A stretch of 8,631 bases of DNA, from positions 1 through 8,631 of the forward strand of contig JAUWMD010000103.1 in assembly GCA_030613345.1 (NCBI GenBank). Reading direction: 5' to 3'. Source of the stretch: Candidatus Krumholzibacteriota bacterium (lineage in GTDB: Bacteria; Krumholzibacteriota; Krumholzibacteriia; Krumholzibacteriales; Krumholzibacteriaceae). The first letter of the stretch is position 1. Every line of letters begins with the position of its first letter. Under the pieces are notes generated by a model that did not search any database, was not told where the DNA came from, and saw only the letters and a program-made list of their open reading frames with translations. Both the position numbers and the translations under genes were made by a program. Shown piece by piece: positions 1-7,021 of the stretch.

Positions 1-1239
1 GTAGATGTGGTGGGCGTGAATTGCTCGGTCGGCCCGAGGGTGATGCTCGAAGCGATCGAGAAGATCTCCGGCGAGGTAGATAAATGGATATCGGCACAGC
101 CGAACGCTGGAATTCCCCAGAGCGTCGACGGCAGGAACATATACATGACATCGCCCGAGTACATGGCAGAATACGCCCGCAGGTTCGTCAAGGCCGGTGC
201 ACGTATCGTCGGAGGATGTTGCGGCACGACGCCCGCCCATATCAGGGCCATTGCCGACGTGCTGAAGACGGTCAGGCCGAGGAAGGCCGGCATGATGGTC
301 CGCCACGATCACGAGGAACGCATCGAGGTCTCGCGTGCCGTTCCCCTTGCCGAGAAATCCTCTCTCGCAGGAAAGATCGCAGCGGGAGAATTCGTGCGAA
401 TGGTGGAGCTCGTCCCCCCGCGCGGTGGAAATCCAGGCAAGGTCCTCGAAGCTGCCGCTCTCCTCTCCGGGGCGGGCGTCGACGCTATAAATATCCCCGA
501 CAGCCCACGTGCATCGTCGAGAATGAGCCCCCTCGCCCTCGCCGTGCTCATCGAACGGAACGCGGGCATAGAAACGGTCCTTCATTATTGCTGCCGGGAC
601 AGGAATATACTGGGTATGCAGTCGGACATTCTGGGCGCGCACGCTCTCGGCCTCAGGAACATACTTGTCATAACGGGCGATCCGATAAAGACAGGGGACT
701 ACCCCGACGCCACTGCCGTATTCGACATAGACTCTATCGGCCTGACCAACGTCATCCATCATCTCAACAGGGGCGCCGACATCGGCAGCAGGAGCCTTGA
801 CGAGCCCACCTCCTTCCTGATCGGCGTGGGAGTCAATCCAGGAGCGGTCGATTTCGATGAGGAGATGAAGAGGTTCTACTGGAAGGTCGACGCGGGGGCC
901 GAGTTCGCAGTGACCCAGCCCGTCTTCGATCCGGTCCTTCTCGAGAAATTCATCGAATACATAGAAACGAGATCGCTACGAATCCCGGTTATAGCCGGTA
1001 TCTGGCCTTTGACCAGCCTCAAGAACGCCGAGTTCATGAATAATGAGCTTCCAGGCGTGTCGGTGCCGGACTGGATAATGAAGAGGATGGAAAAGTCCGG
1101 TGGCGGAAAAGACGCGATGAAGACCGGTGTGGAGATCGCCGCGGATATACTGCGCAGGGTCCTGCCTATTGTCGACGGCGCGCAGGTGAGCGCCCCGTTC
1201 AACAGGTACAGGCTCGCTCTTGATGTACTGTACGGCTAG
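1..1239 (+). CDS. Bifunctional homocysteine S-methyltransferase / 5,10-methylenetetrahydrofolate reductase (3' part, 5' end cut off)
   Basis: The reading frame is open from base 1, so the true start lies outside the window; 412 codons plus TAG are visible. The first ~95 residues are the C-terminal end of a zinc-dependent homocysteine S-methyltransferase domain. They carry GVNCSVGP (one Cys ligand) and GGCCGTTP (the Cys-Cys pair), the three zinc thiolates of the family. After a short linker comes a complete MetF-type reductase domain (about residues 125-412). It begins with VELVPPRGG, whose Glu matches the catalytic acid of MTHFR. It also has ITGDPIKTGDYP (flavin/folate loop), LIGVGVNPGA and FAVTQPVFD. 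In the family the reductase makes 5-methyl-THF from 5,10-methylene-THF, and the methyltransferase half makes methionine from homocysteine. The enzyme is cytosolic. This two-domain fusion is the YitJ-like type, usually a little over 600 residues, so roughly one third is missing. No cobalamin domain is visible in the part seen. Confidence 0.93.
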   Translation, partial: VDVVGVNCSVGPRVMLEAIEKISGEVDKWISAQPNAGIPQSVDGRNIYMTSPEYMAEYARRFVKAGARIVGGCCGTTPAHIRAIADVLKTVRPRKAGMMVRHDHEERIEVSRAVPLAEKSSLAGKIAAGEFVRMVELVPPRGGNPGKVLEAAALLSGAGVDAINIPDSPRASSRMSPLALAVLIERNAGIETVLHYCCRDRNILGMQSDILGAHALGLRNILVITGDPIKTGDYPDATAVFDIDSIGLTNVIHHLNRGADIGSRSLDEPTSFLIGVGVNPGAVDFDEEMKRFYWKVDAGAEFAVTQPVFDPVLLEKFIEYIETRSLRIPVIAGIWPLTSLKNAEFMNNELPGVSVPDWIMKRMEKSGGGKDAMKTGVEIAADILRRVLPIVDGAQVSAPFNRYRLALDVLYG

Positions 1240-1281
1240 AAATCGAATCCGAAGAGTATATCAAGGATTATCCCGCGGGAT

Positions 1282-2106
1282 TCAGCTGGAAAGATACCAG
1301 GAAAGATCTGCAATTCCCCTGAAAACGACTTTCGCGGGGCCCGTCAGTGTGCATCGTTTCGCACCGTCTCCCGTGAGCTCGAAACCGGTCTCGAGTATGT
1401 CACCGCCTGACGTCTCGCATTTCACCGGCGGCGAGACAAGTCCCATGTGGGCGGCTATCACGGATACGCCGACCGCTCCGGTCCCGCATGCGAGCGTTTC
1501 GTCCTCTACGCCCCTCTCGTAAGTCCTGTAGGCGAGGCTTTGAGGAGAGTCGACGGTAACGATATTGACGTTAGTCCCGGCCGGTTCGAAAACCGGATCG
1601 AACCTGATCACTCTCGCCGTTTCAATGAATCTCTCCCTCTCCCAGCTTCTCACGTCGTCGACAATTATTGCCGAGTGGGGAACTCCGCTGACAGCAAACC
1701 CTGCCGTTGCGCCTCCCGGCAGCTCGATTCCGAGACGGATTCCGTGGACCGGTTCGAGACCGATCTTCACATAAGCTCCGATCACTTCGGCGGAAACAGG
1801 CCCCGCACCTGTGGAGAAAGTCAACCTTTCTCCGGCGATCCCACGGTCACATGCGAACATCGCGGCGCACCTCGCACCGTTGCCGCACATCTCAGCCTCG
1901 CTCCCGTCGCTGTTGAAATACTTCATCTCGAAGTCGAATCCTTCGGAGGGCCTCAGCAGGATGAGGCCGTCAGCTCCTATACCGCGGTGAAACTCGCAGA
2001 GAGCGGCGATCATTTCCGGGCTCTCCTCGAAGGCAAGCTTCATGTCGTCAATTATAATAAAGTCGTTTCCGGCGCCGTGCATCTTGGTGAACTCGAACTC
2101 ACTCAT
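1282..2106 (-). CDS. dapF: Diaminopimelate epimerase
   Basis: DapF interconverts LL- and meso-diaminopimelate in the cytosol, the step before lysine and the source of the peptidoglycan cross-link residue. The 274-residue product equals the usual family length. Both catalytic cysteines are visible: Cys74 in EMCGNGARC and Cys207 in LACGTGAVG. The N-terminal TKMHGAGNDFIIID signature and the GTNVNIV segment are also typical. I chose the ATG at 2104-2106 because family homology begins there; the frame stays open upstream to 2268 but that part has no DapF similarity and overlaps the lipoprotein gene. The start overlaps the stop of the upstream lipoprotein gene by 8 bp (ATGAGTGA), which points to translational coupling; only a weak GAAG lies upstream. 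The gene is last in the leftward series and converges on the methyltransferase/reductase gene. Confidence 0.96.
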   Translation of the reverse strand: MSEFEFTKMHGAGNDFIIIDDMKLAFEESPEMIAALCEFHRGIGADGLILLRPSEGFDFEMKYFNSDGSEAEMCGNGARCAAMFACDRGIAGERLTFSTGAGPVSAEVIGAYVKIGLEPVHGIRLGIELPGGATAGFAVSGVPHSAIIVDDVRSWERERFIETARVIRFDPVFEPAGTNVNIVTVDSPQSLAYRTYERGVEDETLACGTGAVGVSVIAAHMGLVSPPVKCETSGGDILETGFELTGDGAKRCTLTGPAKVVFRGIADLSWYLSS

Positions 2107-3169
2107 CTGTCTTCGCATCCTTCTGTATATATATTGGATCGAGTGTGATCTTCGAACCGGGCGGTACGACCACTGTGTCCGGATAGACGGCGAACGGTTC
2201 AGCAAGCGTTTTCGTCGAATCGGAAGGATCCGCGTACGATCCGGGAAGGCTGTCTGAAAGAGCGTCAATGAACGCTGTAAATGTGTAATTGCCCGGTGGT
2301 ATCGTGTATACCGTGTACACTCCTGTCGAATCGGCCCTTACCAGGAGAGTCGTACCGTCTTCGAAGAGGGGCTCGAACCTCGCGGACGGAGATATGCCGA
2401 GGCCGGTCAGATCCGTGATCGTTCCCTCTATCCGGCCGGGTTCATCGGGATCGATTATAATAATTTCCAGGCCCGCGATGGAAGGACTTTCGGGCGCCAG
2501 GGCGAAGGTATCCGCCAGCACGGCAGAGAACTCGTCACCCGGTGAAAATCTCGTGTCCCCGTTTCTGTCGGTGAATGCCCACAGGCGGAACATCATCCCG
2601 TTGGTAGGAAGCGCCTCGAAGCTGAACGATCCGTCGCTCCCGCAGAAGGCCAACCTCGACTCTGGCGCGCGCGTCACGTCACCAGTCGAATCAATCGAAG
2701 AAACCGCGACAAGCTTCGCCAGGCCGGTCGAATCGGGAAACATCTTGAAGAGTATCCGTCCGGAGATCTTTCCCGTGTCGATCGAATCGGCAGTCGAGAA
2801 GCAGAAGTCGATCTCGCTCGTCCCCTTTATCCTGTGATCATCGGTATAGCCCTTCCTTATGACTACGCAGATAGTCGTCTCCGGCAGCTCCTTTCGGAAT
2901 TTGATCTCGAAATTCTCGCCTTTTGCTCCGATTTTGTCGAATTCCAGCGGTGGATAGACCTTTATGAGTTTTTTGAAGCTGTCCCCGTCGATCTTTTCGG
3001 AAAAGACAATACGTATCGGAGAGTTCCTGTCTACGCCAGAGGTACCGGGTACCGGCAGGATGCCGATTACCTCGGGGGGGGTCTCGTCCTTCGGCCCGCC
3101 CTCAGGGGGCTTCATAACCGCGCATGACAGTAGTGCGAGCGCGATCGTCAGCAACAGGGCTTTTCTCAA
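2099..3169 (-). CDS. Putative outer-membrane lipoprotein with N-terminal Ig-like (Big_5-type) domain
   Basis: This is a 356-residue protein with a classic lipoprotein signal: basic MRK, hydrophobic residues 4-14, and a lipobox LLSC with Cys16 as the lipidated residue. Ala at +2 gives no inner-membrane retention signal, so outer-membrane anchoring is likely in a diderm. Residues ~21-128 start with PPEGGPKDETPPEV and run through SPIRIVFSEKID, the pattern of bacterial Ig-like (SbsA/Big_5-type) domains. Residues ~135-240 include DRNGDTRFSPGDE (201-213), a Ca-binding-loop-like motif. Residues ~245-345 look like a carboxypeptidase-regulatory-like beta-sandwich (GRIEGTITD, PPGNYTF). There is no catalytic motif, so a structural or binding role at the cell surface is the most that can be inferred. 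The start is TTG (3167-3169), chosen because it immediately precedes the signal peptide and has GGAG 7 nt upstream. It lies 16 bp after argF and overlaps dapF. Exact function is unknown. Confidence 0.85.
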   Translation of the reverse strand: MRKALLLTIALALLSCAVMKPPEGGPKDETPPEVIGILPVPGTSGVDRNSPIRIVFSEKIDGDSFKKLIKVYPPLEFDKIGAKGENFEIKFRKELPETTICVVIRKGYTDDHRIKGTSEIDFCFSTADSIDTGKISGRILFKMFPDSTGLAKLVAVSSIDSTGDVTRAPESRLAFCGSDGSFSFEALPTNGMMFRLWAFTDRNGDTRFSPGDEFSAVLADTFALAPESPSIAGLEIIIIDPDEPGRIEGTITDLTGLGISPSARFEPLFEDGTTLLVRADSTGVYTVYTIPPGNYTFTAFIDALSDSLPGSYADPSDSTKTLAEPFAVYPDTVVVPPGSKITLDPIYIQKDAKTDE

Positions 3170-3176
3170 TTCAATG

Positions 3177-3180
3177 CTCC
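3177..3180 (-). promoter_or_regulatory. Shine-Dalgarno site supporting the TTG start of the lipoprotein gene
   Basis: GGAG on the - strand sits 7 nt before TTG. No in-frame ATG or GTG lies between the argF stop and the signal peptide, so this site decides the start. It falls in the 16-bp gap after the argF TAA. Confidence 0.6.
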
Positions 3181-3185
3181 GTGCG

Positions 3186-4106
3186 TTACTTCAGGAGAAG
3201 CGCGATGATGGCCCGCTGGATATGCAGGCGGTTCTCCGCTTCGTCGAAGACGATGGAGTTTTTACCGTCTATCACGGCTTCGGTCACTTCCTCTCCCCTG
3301 TGCGCAGGGAGGCAGTGCATGAATACCGCATTTTCATTGGCAAGGGCCATCAGCTCCTCGTTGACCTGGTATTTCTTGAAGACTTTGAGTCTCTCGGCCT
3401 TTTCCGATTCCTGGCCCATGCTGGCCCACACGTCGGAATAAATCACGTCAGCGTCGCGGACCGCTTCCTTCGGGTCTTCAATCCACTCGTAATCGGGATC
3501 GCCGAGGCCGCGAACCTCTTCGACATACGAATCGGATATCTCGTATCCAGCGGGAGCGTTCAGGACGAACTTGAACGAGAATCTTGCAGCGGCGTTCAGC
3601 CAGCTCCTCGCTACATTGTTGCCGTCACCTATGAAGACGACCTTCTTGCCTTCGATCGGACCGCGGTGCTCGATGATAGTCTGGATGTCGCCCATGATCT
3701 GGCAGGGATGAAGCAGGTCGGTAAGACCGTTGATGACGGGAACGGAAGCGTTCGAGGCCAGTTCATCGACCATCTTCTGTTCAAACGTCCTGATCATGAT
3801 ACCGTCGACATAACGGGACAGCACCTCGCCGATATCCTTCGGCTCTTCCCTGCTGCCTATGCCGATCTCTCTGTCGGTGATGTAAAGGCTGGTGCCACCG
3901 AGCTGCCTGATCGCCACCTCGAAGCTAATCCTGGTCCGCAGGCTCGGCTTGTGGAAGATACAGCACAGGACACGGCCAGGATGAGAGTGCTCGAGTGTGA
4001 AGTTGCGTGCGAGGGGTTTCTGCATGATAGCGAGATCGAGGATTCCCTGGAGCTCTTCCCTGGTGAAATCCGTTATGCGCAGAAAATCCTTCTTCCCGAG
4101 TTTCAT
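3186..4106 (-). CDS. argF: Ornithine carbamoyltransferase
   Basis: ArgF condenses carbamoyl phosphate and ornithine to citrulline in arginine biosynthesis (cytosolic, normally a trimer). The 306 residues match family length. The carbamoyl-phosphate loop is FHKPSLRTR (51-59), with Leu where many members have Thr (STRTR). HPCQ (133-136), DGNNVARSW (161-169), DVWASMGQE (225-233, the ornithine-binding SMG loop) and MHCLPAHRGEEV (263-274) follow. The SMG loop and HCLPA favour ornithine over N-acetyl- or N-succinyl-ornithine as substrate; that is inference from motifs. The ATG at 4104-4106 has a strong ribosome binding site and lies only 12 bp after the hslU stop, so the gene is almost certainly co-transcribed with hslVU. 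No ARG-box-like operator is seen before it. An anabolic role is inferred because no arcA/arcC genes are nearby. Confidence 0.94.
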   Translation of the reverse strand: MKLGKKDFLRITDFTREELQGILDLAIMQKPLARNFTLEHSHPGRVLCCIFHKPSLRTRISFEVAIRQLGGTSLYITDREIGIGSREEPKDIGEVLSRYVDGIMIRTFEQKMVDELASNASVPVINGLTDLLHPCQIMGDIQTIIEHRGPIEGKKVVFIGDGNNVARSWLNAAARFSFKFVLNAPAGYEISDSYVEEVRGLGDPDYEWIEDPKEAVRDADVIYSDVWASMGQESEKAERLKVFKKYQVNEELMALANENAVFMHCLPAHRGEEVTEAVIDGKNSIVFDEAENRLHIQRAIIALLLK

Positions 4107-4110
4107 GTAG

Positions 4111-4120
4111 ACTCCTTCCT
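4111..4120 (-). promoter_or_regulatory. Strong Shine-Dalgarno for argF overlapping the hslU stop codon
   Basis: On the - strand AGGAAGGAGT ends 4 nt before the argF ATG, with the GGAG core 5 nt away. The hslU TAG shares its last bases with this site, so terminating ribosomes could reload directly on argF. This is the best ribosome binding site in the window. Confidence 0.75.
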
Positions 4121-5456
4121 ACAGTATGTACCTTGCGAGATCTTCGTCCTCTACTATCTTTTCCAGCTTTTCCCTGACGGTCTTCTCGGTGACTTTTATC
4201 TTCACGATCTCCGGATCGGGGAGATCGAACAGCACCTCGTCAAGAAGGGTCGTCATAACGGTATGCAGGCGCCGCGCCCCTATATTCTCCATCTTGCGGT
4301 TGACGAGGAAGGCCACACGGGCGATTTCTCTGACTGCGCCTTTCGTGAATGTGACCGTGCAGCCCTCTGTCAGGATAATCGCCGTGTATTGCTTGAGAAG
4401 AGCGTTTTCCGGCTCGAGAAGGATCCTCTCGAAATCTTCAGCGGTAAGCGAGTCGAGCTCGACCCTTATCGGGAAACGGCCCTGCAGCTCTGGAATGAGA
4501 TCGGACGGCTTGGACATGTGAAACGCCCCTGCCGCGATGAAGAGAATATGGTCGGTCTTGACCACTCCGTACTTCGTATTTACGCCCGAGCCCTCTACGA
4601 TCGGCAGGATATCCCTCTGCACACCTTCCCTCGAGACGTCCGGTCCGTGCTTTTGTCCCGTCGCGGCGATCTTGTCGATCTCGTCGAAGAAGACTATACC
4701 GGTTTCTTCAACCGCTTTCAGCGCCCTCGAAGTCACCATGTCGTGGTCGATGAGTTTTTCCCTTTCCTCCGACGCGAGGATCTCCCGCGCTTCCTCGACC
4801 GTAACCCGTCTTCCCTTCTTTTTCTTCGGCATCATGTTTCCGAGGTTGTCCGGAAACTTGACGCCCATCTCCTCGAGCCCGGAACCAGAAATGATCTCGA
4901 TCCAGTTTGACGGGCGCTCGAATGTCTCGATGGTCACTTCCCTCGTGTCGAGCGCTCCCTCGTCGAGCTTCTTCTTCAGTTTCTCCTTGGTGCGCTGCCT
5001 TCTCTCCTCCATAGCTGAATCCACAGGCCCGTCCTGTGAGGTCGAAGGCAGCAGCAGGTCGAGCAGCCTCTCGACCGCGAGTTGCGAGGCCCTCTCCGCC
5101 ACCTCCTCGTAGACCTTCTCCTTCTCCATGTTGATGCCGATCTCCACCAGGTCCCTTATCATCGACTCGACGTCACGGCCGACGTATCCGACTTCGGTGA
5201 ATTTTGTGGCCTCGACCTTGATGAAGGGCGCCTGCGCAAGCTTTGCGAGCCTTCTCGCTATCTCGGTCTTCCCGACTCCCGTCGGACCGATCATGATAAT
5301 GTTGTTGGGAAGTATCTCGTCCCTTATCGAGTCCTCGACGTTCTTTCTCCGCCACCGGTTCCTCAGGGCAATGGCTACAGACCGTTTCGCCTCATCCTGG
5401 CCGATGATGTATTTGTCGAGTTCAACGACAATCTGCCTGGGTGTCAGTTCGTACAT
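4119..5456 (-). CDS. hslU: ATP-dependent protease ATPase subunit HslU (ClpY)
   Basis: HslU is the hexameric AAA+ unfoldase that feeds proteins into the HslV peptidase in the cytosol. Its 445 residues match the usual ~443-460. Visible features in order: N-terminal TPRQIVVELDKYIIGQ; Walker A GPTGVGKT (57-64); the pore loop GYVG (90-93); the inserted I-domain (~110-240), charged and coiled-coil-like around ERRQRTKEKLKKKL; Walker B VFFDEID (255-261); sensor 1 around FIAAGAFH (306-313); the arginine-finger segment ELQGRFPIRVEL (323-334); and sensor 2 GARRLHT (393-399). The C-terminus ends LARYIL, the conserved tail that docks into and activates HslV. The start has AGAGGA 6 nt upstream. It lies 15 bp after hslV and 12 bp before argF. 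Confidence 0.97.
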   Translation of the reverse strand: MYELTPRQIVVELDKYIIGQDEAKRSVAIALRNRWRRKNVEDSIRDEILPNNIIMIGPTGVGKTEIARRLAKLAQAPFIKVEATKFTEVGYVGRDVESMIRDLVEIGINMEKEKVYEEVAERASQLAVERLLDLLLPSTSQDGPVDSAMEERRQRTKEKLKKKLDEGALDTREVTIETFERPSNWIEIISGSGLEEMGVKFPDNLGNMMPKKKKGRRVTVEEAREILASEEREKLIDHDMVTSRALKAVEETGIVFFDEIDKIAATGQKHGPDVSREGVQRDILPIVEGSGVNTKYGVVKTDHILFIAAGAFHMSKPSDLIPELQGRFPIRVELDSLTAEDFERILLEPENALLKQYTAIILTEGCTVTFTKGAVREIARVAFLVNRKMENIGARRLHTVMTTLLDEVLFDLPDPEIVKIKVTEKTVREKLEKIVEDEDLARYIL

Positions 5457-5462
5457 CGGTAT

Positions 5463-5468
5463 TCCTCT
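5463..5468 (-). promoter_or_regulatory. Shine-Dalgarno for hslU
   Basis: AGAGGA on the - strand lies 6 nt before the hslU ATG, within the 15-bp gap between hslV and hslU. It supports the chosen hslU start and co-translation of the protease pair. Confidence 0.65.
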
Positions 5469-5471
5469 GAT

Positions 5472-5999
5472 TCAGATCGATTCGACCGTGATCCGGTCGT
5501 TTGTATAGATACATATCTGTGAGGCTATCTCCAGAGCGCCCTGGACAATGCCTGCGGCATCCACTCTGCCGCTATCGATAAACGCCCGCGCGGCGGCGAG
5601 AGCGTAAGGCCCGCCCGAGCCGATCGAAACGATACCGTCGTCCGGCTCTACCACGTCACCCTTGCCCGATATGATCAGGCAGTGCTCCCTGCTCACAACG
5701 GCAAGCAGCGCCTCGAGGTGCCTGAGGACCTTGTCGCTTCGCCACTCTCTTGCGAGCTCGACGGCCCCCTTGACGATGTTGCCGCCATGCTCCTCGAGCT
5801 TTCCCTCGAATTTCGAGAAAAGGGTCATCGCGTCGGCGGTGCTTCCTGCAAATCCCGCGAGGACATCCCCGTCCCTGAGGCTTCTTATCTTCCTCGCTCC
5901 GTGCTTTACGACCGTATCTCCGAAGGTTACCTGGCCGTCACCGCCGAGAGCGGCGCCGCTCGCGATCTTCACTCCGAGTATCGTCGTTCCCCTGAACAT
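5472..5999 (-). CDS. hslV: ATP-dependent protease peptidase subunit HslV (ClpQ)
   Basis: HslV is the proteasome-beta-like peptidase of the HslUV complex, an N-terminal threonine hydrolase that forms a double hexamer ring. The 175 residues match family length. The precursor begins MFRG-TTILGV, so removal of four residues would expose the nucleophile Thr5. Counting from that Thr, Asp17 (GGDGQVTFG) and Lys33 (ARKIRS) are in place, as is the GSGGPYALAAARA segment. FAGSTADAMTLF, ELAREWRSDKVLR and CIYTNDRI are family hallmarks; the last segments resemble the Bacillus CodW type. An ATG at 5997-5999 with GGAGG 5 nt upstream fixes the start. It precedes hslU by 15 bp. A candidate promoter lies in the 82-bp gap before it, so hslVU and the genes downstream may be transcribed separately from topA-trmFO-xerC. 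Confidence 0.97.
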   Translation of the reverse strand: MFRGTTILGVKIASGAALGGDGQVTFGDTVVKHGARKIRSLRDGDVLAGFAGSTADAMTLFSKFEGKLEEHGGNIVKGAVELAREWRSDKVLRHLEALLAVVSREHCLIISGKGDVVEPDDGIVSIGSGGPYALAAARAFIDSGRVDAAGIVQGALEIASQICIYTNDRITVESI

Positions 6000-6004
6000 C
6001 TCAT

Positions 6005-6009
6005 CCTCC
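6005..6009 (-). promoter_or_regulatory. Shine-Dalgarno for hslV
   Basis: GGAGG on the - strand lies 5 nt before the hslV ATG. An overlapping out-of-frame ATG (GGATGAGATG) is closer to the site, but only the downstream ATG opens the HslV frame. Confidence 0.7.
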
Positions 6010-6028
6010 GTCCATCGTACAAGTTAAC

Positions 6029-6056
6029 AATATAATCGTTACTTTGTCCGATTCAA
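6029..6056 (-). promoter_or_regulatory. Candidate sigma70-type promoter for hslVU-argF-lipoprotein-dapF
   Basis: In the xerC/hslV gap the - strand reads TTGAAT (6056-6051, 4/6 match to the -35 consensus), a 16-nt spacer, then TATATT (6034-6029, 5/6 match to the -10). Initiation about 7 nt further on would leave a leader of roughly 20 nt carrying the GGAGG site. This is the most AT-rich stretch in the window. It is a prediction from consensus only; the host sigma factor is unknown. Confidence 0.45.
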
Positions 6057-6063
6057 TCATTTC

Positions 6064-6073
6064 CTGCATGCAG
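6064..6073. promoter_or_regulatory. 10-bp perfect palindrome just upstream of the hslV promoter candidate
   Basis: CTGCATGCAG lies between the xerC stop and the -35-like TTGAAT, 7 nt upstream of it. Its position would suit a regulator site, but a 10-bp palindrome arises by chance about once per kilobase, so this is weak evidence. It has no T-run and is not a terminator. Confidence 0.15.
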
Positions 6074-6081
6074 TCGCTCAC

Positions 6082-7014
6082 TCAGGCCCTGGGATGGGAC
6101 CGGTCGTAAATCTCCCGCAGTTTTTCCACCGTTACGTGCGTGTAGATCTGGGTCGTTGTCAGGTCGACATGGCCGAGAAGTTCCTGCCCGGCGCGACGGT
6201 CCGCTCCACCGTCTAGAAGATGCGTGGCGAATGTGTGCCGCATTACATGTGGGCTCATCTTCGTCAGCGCGGCGACCTGCTCGAGGTATTTCCTTACGAT
6301 GCGCTGTACGGTGCGCCTGCTGATGCTCTTTTCACCACGGCCTGGAAAGAGGGGCGCGTCCGGCCTGTCGGCGAAAAAAGCGGTATAACGTATCCTGTCC
6401 GTAAAAGCCTCACCAGGTATACCGAATATCTCCTTCATCCAGGACTCGAGGCTGGAGGAAGCTTCTCCGCTCAGTGGAAGGATCCTCTCCTTGTCGCGCT
6501 TTCCGACGACCCGGATCGTCCCCCTCTTGAAATCGCAGCTCATGACCCTGCAGCCGACGAGTTCCGCCAGCCGCATTCCCGTGCCGTAGAGAAGCTCGAG
6601 GACCGCCCTGTCCCTCAATCCCTTCCTTGAATCCCTGGGCGGAAGCTCCATCATCCTGCTTATTGCTTCCCTGCCGGCGAAAACGGGAAGGTCGCGACCC
6701 ACTTTCGGTGTCGAGATGCCGAGTGTGGGGTCCCTCTCTATCTCTCCATGTCTCGCAAGCCACGAGAAGAAGCTCCTGAGAGAGGCGACTTTGCGCGATA
6801 TGCTCCGCGCCGTGTAGCCGTTTCTCGAGAGCGATCCGAGCCAGCTCTTCACATGAGCGGGAGCTGTGAAGCATGGATCCACCCTGCCGCCGGAATCCCG
6901 CAGGTAGGCGAAGAACTGGAGTATGTCGCCCTCATACGCGCGGAGGGTCGACTCCGATACCCCTTTCTCTATTCCGAGATGGATCATGTAACGCTTCAGT
7001 ATCTTATTCACCAT
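6082..7014 (-). CDS. xerC: Tyrosine recombinase XerC (chromosome dimer resolution)
   Basis: Tyrosine site-specific recombinase of the Xer type, which with a partner resolves chromosome dimers at dif at the septum. The 310 residues comprise an N-terminal SAM-like core-binding domain (~1-95, with ESTLRAYEGDILQFFAYL) and a C-terminal catalytic domain (~108-305). The full catalytic set is visible: Arg148 (GTGMRLAEL), Lys172 (VGKRDKER), His256 and Arg259 (SPHVMRHTFATHLL), His282 (LLGH) and the nucleophile Tyr291 (TTTQIYTHV). The region ~190-225 before PLFPGRGEK seems about ten residues longer than in common XerC proteins. The name XerC rather than XerD rests on its place between trmFO and hslV, as in Bacillota. 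The ATG at 7012-7014 follows a TGA 33 bp upstream in frame, so no earlier in-frame ATG, GTG or TTG exists; there is no recognisable Shine-Dalgarno before it. Confidence 0.92.
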   Translation of the reverse strand: MVNKILKRYMIHLGIEKGVSESTLRAYEGDILQFFAYLRDSGGRVDPCFTAPAHVKSWLGSLSRNGYTARSISRKVASLRSFFSWLARHGEIERDPTLGISTPKVGRDLPVFAGREAISRMMELPPRDSRKGLRDRAVLELLYGTGMRLAELVGCRVMSCDFKRGTIRVVGKRDKERILPLSGEASSSLESWMKEIFGIPGEAFTDRIRYTAFFADRPDAPLFPGRGEKSISRRTVQRIVRKYLEQVAALTKMSPHVMRHTFATHLLDGGADRRAGQELLGHVDLTTTQIYTHVTVEKLREIYDRSHPRA

Positions 7015-7021
7015 AGGGACG

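Noticed and set aside
309..569. Small - strand frame within the fused methyltransferase/reductase gene
   Set aside because: Shadow of the sense gene across its linker and catalytic start, without its own translation signals.
1240..1281. Intrinsic terminator between the convergent genes
   Set aside because: The palindrome has no loop of suitable size and no T-tract on either strand.
1447..2148. A 233-codon + strand frame opposite dapF
   Set aside because: DapF carries both catalytic cysteines and full length; the antisense frame has no family features.
2964..4910. A 648-codon open frame on the + strand opposite argF and hslU
   Set aside because: It lies wholly antisense to two genes with intact catalytic motifs, has no recognisable domain, and is rich in residues expected from reading biased codons backwards.
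6000..6081. Small RNA, tRNA or riboswitch in the largest intergenic gap
   Set aside because: At 82 bp, with promoter-like boxes and a ribosome binding site and no conserved stem pattern, there is no room or evidence for an RNA gene.
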